From Methylobacterium sp. (lineage in GTDB: Bacteria; Pseudomonadota; Alphaproteobacteria; Rhizobiales; Beijerinckiaceae): 5,453 nucleotides of DNA. Where the stretch lies: the NCBI GenBank assembly GCA_021154065.1, contig JAJKJG010000177.1, positions 1 through 5,453 of the forward strand, written 5' to 3'. Of the stretch, positions 1-5,453 are shown piece by piece; the stretch's first letter is position 1; every line of letters starts with the position of its first letter. The translations under genes were made by a program, and so were the position numbers. Below the pieces are notes generated by a model, which had not been told where the DNA came from, did not search any database, and was given only the letters and a program-made list of their open reading frames with translations.

Positions 1-330
1 ACCGGCCGGTTGCAGCGATTCGACGACGATCTGGTATTTCGAGTTTCGCGGAAAGGTCGTGATCTTCCCGAGCGCGATGACCTCAAGCCCTTCCTGCGGC
101 TTGAAGCGGAGCTTCGCGAAGGCGCTCTTCCAGATGCAGGCGTCAATGCAGGCGTTTTGATCCTTCAGCGAAAAGTAGGCGTGGCCCGAGCCGTGCGGCC
201 CGCGATAGCCGGAAATCTCGCCCCGCAGGCGGACGTAGCCAAACGACTCCTCCAGCGTGCGCTTCAACGCGCCCGCGAGGTCGGAAACGGTCCATTCGGG
301 CGCGTTGGTCGGCGCTGGGTCGAGCCTCAT
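1..330 (-). CDS. xseA: Exodeoxyribonuclease VII large subunit, N-terminal part (partial, runs off left edge)
   Basis: XseA is the large, catalytic subunit of exonuclease VII, which with XseB degrades single-stranded DNA to oligonucleotides in the cytoplasm during repair and recombination. I read the minus strand from the ATG at 330-328; the frame stays open to base 1, giving 110 residues. The piece corresponds to the N-terminal OB-fold that binds single-stranded DNA. It has the family's opening '[16 protein letters not shown]' (13-28), then '[25 protein letters not shown]' split as V33-S39 and G41-D57, and '[11 protein letters not shown]' (66-76). The stretch '[20 protein letters not shown]' (81-100) is typical of the end of this domain. 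The nuclease core and coiled coil lie outside the window. It is divergent from purD across 115 bases. No strong Shine-Dalgarno sequence sits before the ATG, so the exact start is slightly uncertain. Identity is from recognised motifs, not from a search. Confidence 0.9.
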   Translation of the reverse strand, partial: MRLDPAPTNAPEWTVSDLAGALKRTLEESFGYVRLRGEISGYRGPHGSGHAYFSLKDQNACIDACIWKSAFAKLRFKPQEGLEVIALGKITTFPRNSKYQIVVESLQPAG

Positions 331-445
331 GGGGCAAGAACCTAACGCGAACGGGCCGAATCGCCAAGCTTGGCTTGTGGATGGCGCGTCAAAGGAGTGG
401 GGCGGAGCCTCTAGGAGCTATGCGAGGGTGAGGTAAAGTGAGCCC
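331..445. promoter_or_regulatory. Divergent xseA/purD intergenic region, probable promoters for both
   Basis: These 115 bases separate two genes transcribed away from each other, so promoters for both must lie here or inside the neighbouring 5' ends. I found no convincing sigma70-type -35/-10 pair on either strand; this GC-rich sequence makes weak matches uninformative. Purine-rich runs at 391-403 and 422-442 precede purD; the second probably supplies its ribosome binding site (GAGG at 430-433, or the weaker GTGAG just before the ATG). The promoter role is inferred from gene layout only. Confidence 0.4.
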
Positions 446-1729
446 ATGAACATCCTTCTGATCGGCTCGGGCGGGCGCGAGCACGCGCTGGCGTGGGCCA
501 TCGCGGCGAGCGCGCTCTGCGACCGGCTTTTGATCGCGCCTGGCAACCCCGGCACGGCGCAATGCGGGACTAACGTCGCGCTCGACGTCGCGGACCACCC
601 GGCCGTGACGTCGTTTTGCCGGGCGGAAAACGTCGGCCTCGTCGTGGTCGGCCCGGAGGCGCCGCTCGTCGCGGGCCTGGTGGATGATCTCGCGGCCGCG
701 GGGATCAAGGCGTTCGGCCCGACGCGGGCGGCGGCGCAGCTTGAAGGCTCGAAGGGTTTCACGAAAGAGCTGTGCCGCGACTTCGGCATCCCGACCGCCG
801 CCTTCGCCCGCTTCACCGAGGCTGACGCCGCCAAGCTCTACCTGAGCGAGCGCGGGGCGCCGATCGTCGTCAAGGCGGATGGGCTCGCCGCCGGCAAGGG
901 CGTCGTGATAGCCGTCACGGTCGAGGAGGCCATCGCGGCGGTCGAGACGATGTTCGGCGGCGCATTCGGAGCCGCCGGCGCGGAGGTCGTGATCGAGGAG
1001 TTTCTGGACGGCGAGGAGGCGAGCTTCTTCGCGCTGTGCGACGGCGCGACCGCAATCCCGTTCGGCGCCGCCCAGGACCACAAGCGCGCGTTCGACGGCG
1101 ACCGGGGACCGAACACAGGGGGAATGGGGGCCTACTCGCCCGCCCCCATTCTCACCCCGGCGTTGCAGGAGCGCGTCATGCGCTAGATCGTCACGCCGAC
1201 GCTCGCGGGCATGCGCGCGCGGGGCGCGCCTTATGTCGGCGTGCTCTATGCCGGGCTCATGGTGACGGCGGACGGCCCGAAGCTCATCGAGTACAATGCC
1301 CGGTTCGGCGACCCGGAGTGCCAGGTCCTCATGCCGCGGCTCAAGAGCGACCTCGTCCCCGCCCTGCTCGCGGCCTGCGACGGCGTGCTGAAAACCTTCG
1401 ACGTGCGCTGGTCGGACGAGGTCGCCCTGACTGTCGTGATGGCGGCCAAAGGATACCCGGGCGCGGTCGAGAAAGGCTCCGAGATCAAGGGCGTGGAGCG
1501 GGCCGAAGCACTCGATGACGTGATCGTCTTTCACGCCGGCACCCAGGAAAAGAACGGGCGGCTCCTCGCCAGCGGCGGCCGGGTGCTCAACGTGACGGCG
1601 ACCGGCCGCACGGTCGCGGAGGCGCAGGCGCGCGCCTACGCGGCGATCGCCCGCATCGATTGGCCCGAGGGTTTTTGCCGCTACGACATCGGCTGGCGAG
1701 CGGTGGAGCGGGAGAGGGGCGTAACGTGA
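446..1729 (+). pseudogene. purD: Phosphoribosylamine-glycine ligase (GAR synthetase), interrupted by an in-frame TAG
   Basis: PurD joins glycine to phosphoribosylamine with ATP, the second step of de novo purine synthesis in the cytoplasm. The frame from ATG 446 to TGA 1727-1729 is 427 codons, the normal family length, but codon 247 (1184-1186) is TAG. Motifs before it: '[12 protein letters not shown]' (7-18) of the N-terminal domain, '[12 protein letters not shown]' (68-79), the ATP-grasp stretch '[14 protein letters not shown]' (141-154), 'IEEFLDGEE' (183-191) and '[14 protein letters not shown]' (221-234). After it: '[10 protein letters not shown]' (265-274), the signature '[17 protein letters not shown]' (281-297) with the presumed metal ligands E282 and N284, and the C-terminal 'RYDIGWRAV' (412-420). 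The affected residue, between 'ERVMR' and 'IVTPT', is in my recollection usually Glu, so one G-to-T change (GAG to TAG) would explain it. Truncation at 246 residues would remove the metal-binding part of the ATP-grasp fold and should inactivate the enzyme. No frameshift or other decay is seen. A recent nonsense mutation, a sequencing error and amber readthrough all remain possible. Confidence 0.92.
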
Positions 1730-1850
1730 CGCCATCCAAGCCAACATGTGCTTGCCTGCGCGCTCGCCACGTCACGGCATGACAGCCTCCCGTTCACAGG
1801 CGACGATTTCTCCAAAACGGATATCCTGCCTGCCTGGCGTCCTTGAAACG
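1730..1850 (+). promoter_or_regulatory. Intergenic region between purD and the dehalogenase-like gene
   Basis: About 120 bases separate the purD stop from the hydrolase ribosome binding site, enough for a separate promoter for the hydrolase-patatin pair. By eye I find no clear -35/-10 pair. A near-palindrome (GGCGTAACGTGACGCC, 1718-1733) overlaps the purD stop, forming a five-base-pair stem with a six-base loop but no T run, so it is a poor terminator candidate. A separate promoter is possible but not shown. Confidence 0.25.
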
Positions 1851-1856
1851 GGAGGT
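1851..1856 (+). promoter_or_regulatory. Shine-Dalgarno sequence of the dehalogenase-like gene
   Basis: GGAGGT lies four bases before ATG 1861 and is the best ribosome binding site in the window. It decides the start at 1861 over the in-frame TTG at 1843, which would place this site inside the coding sequence. The strong site suggests efficient translation of the gene pair that begins here. Confidence 0.7.
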
Positions 1857-1860
1857 CCCG

Positions 1861-2772
1861 ATGACCGACGATCTCTTTCCCGGTTTCGCCGCGCACTGGG
1901 TCGATACGGAGGCCGGCCGCATCTTCGCGCGGGCGGCCGGCAGCGGGCCGCCAGTCGTCATGCTGCACGGCTTCCCGCAGACCCATGCCTGCTGGCACCG
2001 TATCGCGCCGGCGCTCGCCGAAACGCACGCGGTCGTGTGCATGGATTTGCGCGGCTACGGCTGGTCCTCGACGCCGCGCAGCGACGCCAATCACGAAGCG
2101 TATTCCAAACGCGCCATGAGCCGCGATGTGGTCGCCGTCATGGAAAAGCTTGGCCATGTGCGCTTCGCCGTCGTCGGCCACGACCGCGGCGCGCGCGTGG
2201 GCTACCGCCTGGCGCTCGATCAGCCGGGCCGCGTCGAACGCTTAGCGCTGCTGGACATCCTGCCGACGTTCCATGTCTGGCGCCAGATCGTAGCGGGCGT
2301 CTTCCCGGCGGCGCATTGGGCGTTCCTCGCCCGTCCCTATCCGCAGCCGGAGCAGGAGATCGGCCGCGATCCCCTGCCCTATTTCGATGGGCTTCTCGCC
2401 CAATGGTCGGGGGACGGGACGCTCAGGGCCTTCGACCCGCGCGCACTGGCCGCCTACCGTGCAAGCTGCAACGAGCCGAACCGCATCCACGCCTTCTGCG
2501 AGGACTACCGCGCCGGAGCGACCCTGGACGTGGCCGCCGACGAGCAGGACCTTCAGGCGGGCCGCACCATTCCCTGCCCCGTCCTGGCGGTTTGGGGCGA
2601 GTTCTACCTCACCCGTGGTTCTGCCGGGGAGGCGGAATCGACGCTCGACGTCTGGCGGCGGACCTTCGCCCCTCAAGCGGTGGGTGCGCAGGTCAAGTCC
2701 GGTCATTTTCTGGCGGAGGAAGACCCAGCCGGCACGCTTGCGGCGGTGCGGCCGTTTCTCGCCGCGCCATGA
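1861..2772 (+). CDS. Fluoroacetate/haloacetate dehalogenase-like alpha/beta hydrolase
   Basis: A 303-residue cytoplasmic alpha/beta hydrolase with no signal peptide or membrane segment. Fluoroacetate dehalogenases use an Asp nucleophile to displace halide from haloacetates, forming glycolate. Motifs in order: 'MLHGFPQTHACWHRIAPALA' (34-53; oxyanion region), 'DLRGYGWS' (62-69) and the nucleophile elbow 'GHDRGARVGYRLALD' (106-120). The elbow gives D108 as nucleophile and R109/R112 as the expected carboxylate-binding arginines. Next come 'LLDILPT' (130-136) with acid D132, 'AHWAFLARP' (151-159) with H152/W153, 'CEDYRAGA' (213-220) with Y216, and 'SGHFLAEE' (280-287) with catalytic H282. H152, W153 and Y216 are the positions that hold fluoride in the characterised enzymes. 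From memory, spacing and surrounding text closely match the Rhodopseudomonas palustris enzyme RPA1163, with a few extra residues near 247-258. I chose ATG 1861 because GGAGGT (1851-1856) sits just upstream; a TTG at 1843 in the same frame is less likely. An epoxide hydrolase or other haloacid substrate is possible, and activity on C-F bonds is inference. Confidence 0.85.
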   Translation: MTDDLFPGFAAHWVDTEAGRIFARAAGSGPPVVMLHGFPQTHACWHRIAPALAETHAVVCMDLRGYGWSSTPRSDANHEAYSKRAMSRDVVAVMEKLGHVRFAVVGHDRGARVGYRLALDQPGRVERLALLDILPTFHVWRQIVAGVFPAAHWAFLARPYPQPEQEIGRDPLPYFDGLLAQWSGDGTLRAFDPRALAAYRASCNEPNRIHAFCEDYRAGATLDVAADEQDLQAGRTIPCPVLAVWGEFYLTRGSAGEAESTLDVWRRTFAPQAVGAQVKSGHFLAEEDPAGTLAAVRPFLAAP

Positions 2773-3659
2773 ACGACGCCGAGGCGAACCGCGCCCAGAC
2801 CGCGCAGCCCACGATCGCGCTCGCGCTAGGGGCCGGCGGCGCGCGCGGGCTCGCGCACATCGCGGCGCTCGAAGTCTTTGACGAACTCGGAATCAAGCCC
2901 GCCGTCATCGCCGGGACATCGATGGGCGCGGTGATCGGAGCGGCCTATGCGGCAGGAGTGAGCGCGCGTGACATTCGAGCTCATGCGGAGAGCTTTCTCC
3001 GCGACCGCTCGGTCATCATGGCGGCGCTGGTCGAGGCCCGGATCGGACGCCTCGCAGACCTGGTCGCGCGCGGCAATCCACTCCTTATCGACGGCGAGCG
3101 CTTCCTCGACCGGATGTGGCCGGAGGCCGTGCCCGACCGTTTCGAGGATTTGGCGTTGCCGCTCCTCGTTGTCGCGACCGACTACGATGGCCGCGCGGAG
3201 GCGGTGTTCCAGGAAGGACCGCTTCTGCCGGCCGTCGCCGGCTCGATGGCGATTCCGGGCCTCGTCAGGCCGGTTCGGCACGGCGAGCGCGTCCTGGTCG
3301 ACGGCGGCGCGATCAATCCTTTGCCGTTCGACCACCTGATCGGCCGCGCCGACCTGCTCGTCGCCGTCGACGTGACCGGCGGCCCAAGCCCGCATCCGAC
3401 GCGCGCGCCCGGCGGCTTCGAGACGATGTTCGGAACTCTCCAAATCATGCAGGGCGCGATCGTCGAGGCGAAGCTCAAGCTTTACCGGCCCGAGATCGTG
3501 GTGCGCCCGGCGGTGGACCGCTTCCGCGTGCTCGATTTTTTTCAGGCGCGCGCCATCCTGGCCGCCGCCGAGCCGGCCAAGGATGCGCTCAAGCGTGAAG
3601 TCGCGCGGCATTTCGAGGGTCATCGCCTCGGCCCACGCGCGGGGAAAGGACCGGACTGA
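2769..3659 (+). CDS. Patatin-like phospholipase, RssA/NTE type
   Basis: A 296-residue member of the patatin family, serine hydrolases that cleave acyl esters of phospholipids or other lipids with a Ser-Asp dyad. The oxyanion-hole glycine motif 'GAGGARGLAH' is at 21-30, the nucleophile elbow 'GTSMG' at 49-53 (Ser51), and the 'DGG' motif at 178-180 supplies the second catalytic residue, Asp178. The linking segments 'VIAGTSMGAVIGAAYAAG' (46-63) and 'GSMAIPGLVRPV' (158-169) are typical of the bacterial RssA-like subgroup. Length fits a single-domain protein. It has no signal peptide or obvious membrane helix, so it is probably cytoplasmic or peripheral; the tail after about 280 is basic. The start is ATG 2769, whose ATGA overlaps the hydrolase stop by four bases, implying translational coupling. 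The frame stays open far upstream, but that stretch lies over the hydrolase and is not protein-like. Natural substrate unknown. Confidence 0.9.
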   Translation: MNDAEANRAQTAQPTIALALGAGGARGLAHIAALEVFDELGIKPAVIAGTSMGAVIGAAYAAGVSARDIRAHAESFLRDRSVIMAALVEARIGRLADLVARGNPLLIDGERFLDRMWPEAVPDRFEDLALPLLVVATDYDGRAEAVFQEGPLLPAVAGSMAIPGLVRPVRHGERVLVDGGAINPLPFDHLIGRADLLVAVDVTGGPSPHPTRAPGGFETMFGTLQIMQGAIVEAKLKLYRPEIVVRPAVDRFRVLDFFQARAILAAAEPAKDALKREVARHFEGHRLGPRAGKGPD

Positions 3660-3713
3660 GAATCGCGTCCGGAGGCGGCTTATCCTGAAGGGCTTACTCC
3701 GCCAACGCCCTCG

Positions 3714-3744
3714 GCGGCGCATGTGGTGAGAGGATTAGCGCCGC
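3714..3744. terminator. Weak hairpin between the convergent patatin and tadA genes
   Basis: GCGGCGC (3714-3720) and GCGCCGC (3738-3744) form a perfect seven-base inverted repeat with a 17-base loop, overlapping the last codons of tadA. Convergent genes need termination in this 75-base gap, so position suits a bidirectional terminator. However, neither strand has a T run after the stem, and such short GC repeats arise by chance in this composition. Confidence 0.2.
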
Positions 3745-4196
3745 TCCGCGAAAAACGTCTTCAGCAGGTCCGCCGCCTCGCGCTCGCGCAAGCCGCCGTA
3801 GACCTCCGGCGCATGGTGGCAGGTTGCCTGACAAAAAAAGCGCGGGCCGTTCTCGACGGCCCCGCCCTTCGGATCGCCGGCCCCGAAATAAAGCCGCCGG
3901 ATGCGGGCGAACGAGACCGCCGCCGCGCACATCGCGCAGGGCTCAAGCGTGACGTAGAGGTCGCAGCCGGTCAGGCGCTCGTCCCGAAGGGCCGCGCAAG
4001 CGCTCCGGATCGCGAGCATCTCGGCGTGCGCCGTGGGGTCCATCAAGGCGCGCGGGCGATTGCCGGCGGCTGCGATCACCGCGCCGGCCTTGACGATCAC
4101 GGCCCCGACCGGCGTCTCGCCGCACGCCGCCGCCGCCCGCGCCTCGGCGAGCGCCAATTCCATCGGATCGCATCCTGGCTGCCGGGCGTTGTTCAT
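3735..4196 (-). CDS. tadA: tRNA-specific adenosine deaminase (A34 to inosine)
   Basis: TadA deaminates adenosine 34 of tRNA-Arg(ACG) to inosine, letting one tRNA read several CGN codons; it acts as a cytoplasmic zinc-dependent homodimer and is generally essential. The 153-residue reading from ATG 4196 carries 'GETPVGAVIV' (26-35), 'NRP' (46-48), the zinc/proton-shuttle motif 'DPTAHAEMLAIR' (53-64; H57, E59) and 'YVTLEPCAMCAAAV' (81-94; zinc ligands C87 and C90). 'RIRRLYFGAGDPKGGAVEN' (98-116) also fits TadA rather than a cytidine or guanine deaminase. It ends in TAA at 3737-3735. The start is uncertain: GTG 4220 would add eight residues, and ATG 4163 would remove eleven and bring the N-terminus nearer the conserved core. 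Only 42 bases separate this start from the divergent rluB-like gene; it converges on the patatin gene. Confidence 0.93.
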   Translation of the reverse strand: MNNARQPGCDPMELALAEARAAAACGETPVGAVIVKAGAVIAAAGNRPRALMDPTAHAEMLAIRSACAALRDERLTGCDLYVTLEPCAMCAAAVSFARIRRLYFGAGDPKGGAVENGPRFFCQATCHHAPEVYGGLREREAADLLKTFFAERR

Positions 4197-4238
4197 GGCG
4201 CGCTCGCTTCGCTCTCTCACCTTTGCTATCAGGGTCCC
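4197..4238. promoter_or_regulatory. Short divergent tadA/rluB spacer with the rluB ribosome binding site
   Basis: Only 42 bases lie between the two divergent starts, too few for two separate non-overlapping promoters with leaders, so promoter elements probably reach into the opposing genes or the leaders are very short. AGGG (4231-4234) lies four bases before the rluB-like ATG and is a plausible ribosome binding site. I see no clear -35/-10 pair. Confidence 0.35.
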
Positions 4239-5453
4239 ATGACCGACAACACCGACGACCGAGGGCGCTCGCGGGGCGGGCGCTCCGAGGGGGGCCGTTT
4301 CGACCGCTCAAACGATCGCGGCGCGAGCCGCTTCACGGCGGACAAGCCGCGGCGGTTCGACCGCCAGGATGACCGCCGCTCCGAGCCGCCTCGCGCCGAG
4401 GCTGCGCCCCCCAATGAACCGGCCGAGGAGCGCATCGCCAAAACCATCGCTCGCGCCGGCATCGCTTCGCGCCGAGACGCCGAAGCCATGATCGCCGAAG
4501 GCCGCGTCACCCTCAACGGCACGGTGCTGACCTCGCCCGCCGTAAATGTCACGGCGCAAGACAAGATCAGTGTGGACGGCGAGCCCCTGCCCGCTCGGGA
4601 GCGCACACGGCTGTGGCTCTACCACAAGCCGCGCGGCCTTGTGACCACGGCCCGCGACCCGGAAGGCCGCCAGACGGTGTTCGAGAATCTGCCCGAGGAC
4701 CTGCCGCGCGTCGTGGCGATCGGGCGGCTCGACATCAACACCGAAGGGTTGTTGCTGCTCACCAACGACGGCGGGCTCGCGAAGGTCATCGCCCACCCGG
4801 ACACCGGCTGGCTGCGGCGCTACAAGGTGCGTGCGCATGGCGACATCACGCAACCCGATCTCGACAAGCTCCGCAGCGGCATTTCGATCGAGGGAATGGA
4901 CTATGGGCCGGTCGAGGCGGCGCTCGACCGCGTGCAGGGCGATAACGTCTGGATCACGCTGGGCCTGCGCGAAGGCAAGAACCGCGAGGTCAAGCGCATC
5001 CTGGAACATCTGGGACTGCAGGTGAACCGCCTGCTGCGCCTGTCCTTCGGCCCGTTCCAGCTCGGCGACCTCGAACCCGGCCTTGTCGAAGAGGTTCGGA
5101 CGAAAGTTTTGAGGGAGCAGTTGGGCGCGACGCTCGCCGAGGCAGCGGGGGTCGATTTCGAGAGCCCGGTGCGCGAACCGATTGCGCCATTCGGCTCGAC
5201 GAAGCCAGCCGTCCGGTCTGAAAGGCCGGATCACGGCGGGCGGTTTGGACGCGACCGGGACGAGGACCGTCCGCGCCGCAGCGGCGAACGGCCGTTCCGC
5301 ACGCGCGACGAGCGGCCCGCTCGGGGCGCACGCGATGAACACGGACCTTCGCCGCGAGCCGCGGAACGTCGTCCGACGGTCTGGCGCGACGAGGACGGCG
5401 GGGCGAGCAAGGGCCACAAGACGCCCCGGCGGGGCGCAGACCCGAAAGCGGAG
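4239..5453 (+). CDS. rluB: RluB-type 23S rRNA pseudouridine synthase with charged low-complexity tails (partial, runs off right edge)
   Basis: The RsuA/RluB/RluE/RluF family converts specific uridines of ribosomal RNA to pseudouridine; RluB acts on helix 80/89-region uridine 2605 of 23S rRNA in E. coli. From ATG 4239 the frame is open to the last base: 405 codons with no stop. Residues 1-62 are a disordered Arg/Asp/Gly-rich leader with repeated 'GRS', 'GRF' and 'FDR' units. The S4 RNA-binding domain spans about 63-110 ('ERIAKTIARAGIASRRDAEA', 64-83). The catalytic domain follows: 'YHKPRGLVTT' (128-137), 'GRLDINTEGLLLLTNDG' (162-178) with catalytic Asp165, and 'GLREGKNREVKRIL' (242-255). Residues from about 312 onward form an Arg/Asp/Glu/Gly-rich tail. 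Family membership is clear; assignment to RluB rather than RsuA, RluE or RluF rests on the S4 domain, motif wording and context, so the exact target uridine is inferred. It is divergent from tadA. The true C-terminus is not seen. Confidence 0.9.
   Translation, partial: MTDNTDDRGRSRGGRSEGGRFDRSNDRGASRFTADKPRRFDRQDDRRSEPPRAEAAPPNEPAEERIAKTIARAGIASRRDAEAMIAEGRVTLNGTVLTSPAVNVTAQDKISVDGEPLPARERTRLWLYHKPRGLVTTARDPEGRQTVFENLPEDLPRVVAIGRLDINTEGLLLLTNDGGLAKVIAHPDTGWLRRYKVRAHGDITQPDLDKLRSGISIEGMDYGPVEAALDRVQGDNVWITLGLREGKNREVKRILEHLGLQVNRLLRLSFGPFQLGDLEPGLVEEVRTKVLREQLGATLAEAAGVDFESPVREPIAPFGSTKPAVRSERPDHGGRFGRDRDEDRPRRSGERPFRTRDERPARGARDEHGPSPRAAERRPTVWRDEDGGASKGHKTPRRGADPKAE

Noticed and set aside
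10..345. A plus-strand 111-codon frame at the left edge.
   Set aside because: It is the antisense shadow of xseA, whose OB-fold motifs read clearly on the minus strand.
370..420. A TTGGCT-like -35 element before purD.
   Set aside because: No -10-like hexamer lies 16-18 bases downstream, and such hexamers are common by chance.
389..1747. A 452-codon open frame on the minus strand covering all of purD, not interrupted at the TAG site.
   Set aside because: It lies antisense to a gene with clear PurD motifs, and its product is Arg/Ala/His-rich without any recognisable domain. Long antisense frames are expected in GC-rich DNA.
1746..2768. An upstream extension of the patatin frame by 341 codons, which would make a 637-residue fusion protein.
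   Set aside because: It overlaps the hydrolase in another frame, is Arg/Pro/Gly-rich and shows no domain. The ATG at 2769 with its ATGA overlap gives a normal patatin length.
2826..3722. A 298-codon minus-strand frame antisense to the patatin gene.
   Set aside because: Composition is low-complexity Arg/Ala/Asp/His with no family motif, while the plus strand carries the full catalytic motif set.
3660..3734. A possible rho-independent terminator formed by CCGCC (3699-3703) and GGCGG (3713-3717).
   Set aside because: The stem is only five base pairs with a nine-base loop and no T run follows, so it is no better than chance.
4308..5417. A 369-codon minus-strand frame antisense to the pseudouridine synthase.
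   Set aside because: The plus-strand frame has the S4 domain and the GRLD catalytic motif; the antisense product has no recognisable domain.
1..5453. Mobile elements, integrase remnants, CRISPR repeats or tRNA genes.
   Set aside because: I saw no transposase or integrase motifs, no regularly spaced repeats and no cloverleaf-like sequence with a T-loop box on either strand.

Overview
The window is GC-rich, tightly packed chromosomal DNA. Its housekeeping genes (xseA, purD, tadA, an rsuA/rluB-family gene) look alphaproteobacterial, most likely Hyphomicrobiales (Rhizobiales). That placement rests on codon bias (G/C at most third positions), a divergent xseA/purD pair and a divergent tadA/rluB pair, as I recall them from that order. 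I could not run a search, so family and genus are open. I see no tRNA, rRNA, CRISPR array, insertion sequence or integrase.

Layout. (1) 1-330, minus strand: the N-terminal 110 codons of xseA (exonuclease VII large subunit), running off the left edge. (2) 331-445: a divergent gap that should hold the promoters of xseA and purD. (3) 446-1729, plus strand: purD, full length and clearly recognisable but broken by one in-frame TAG at 1184-1186. (4) 1861-2772, plus strand: an alpha/beta hydrolase with the full set of residues expected of a fluoroacetate (haloacetate) dehalogenase. (5) 2769-3659, plus strand: a patatin-like phospholipase of the RssA type, joined to the hydrolase by an ATGA stop/start overlap. 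(6) 3735-4196, minus strand: tadA, the tRNA adenosine deaminase, convergent with the patatin gene. (7) 4239-5453, plus strand: an RluB-type 23S rRNA pseudouridine synthase with long charged, Arg/Gly-rich tails, running off the right edge.

How the genes relate. xseA, purD, tadA and rluB are core functions (DNA repair, purine synthesis, tRNA decoding, ribosome maturation). The hydrolase-patatin pair between them is a small probable co-transcribed unit and the most accessory-looking part. No transporter, regulator or second dehalogenation gene is visible beside it.

The two observations most worth following up are the amber codon in the middle of purD and the dehalogenase active-site signature. 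I found no convincing evidence of a wholly new multi-gene system.
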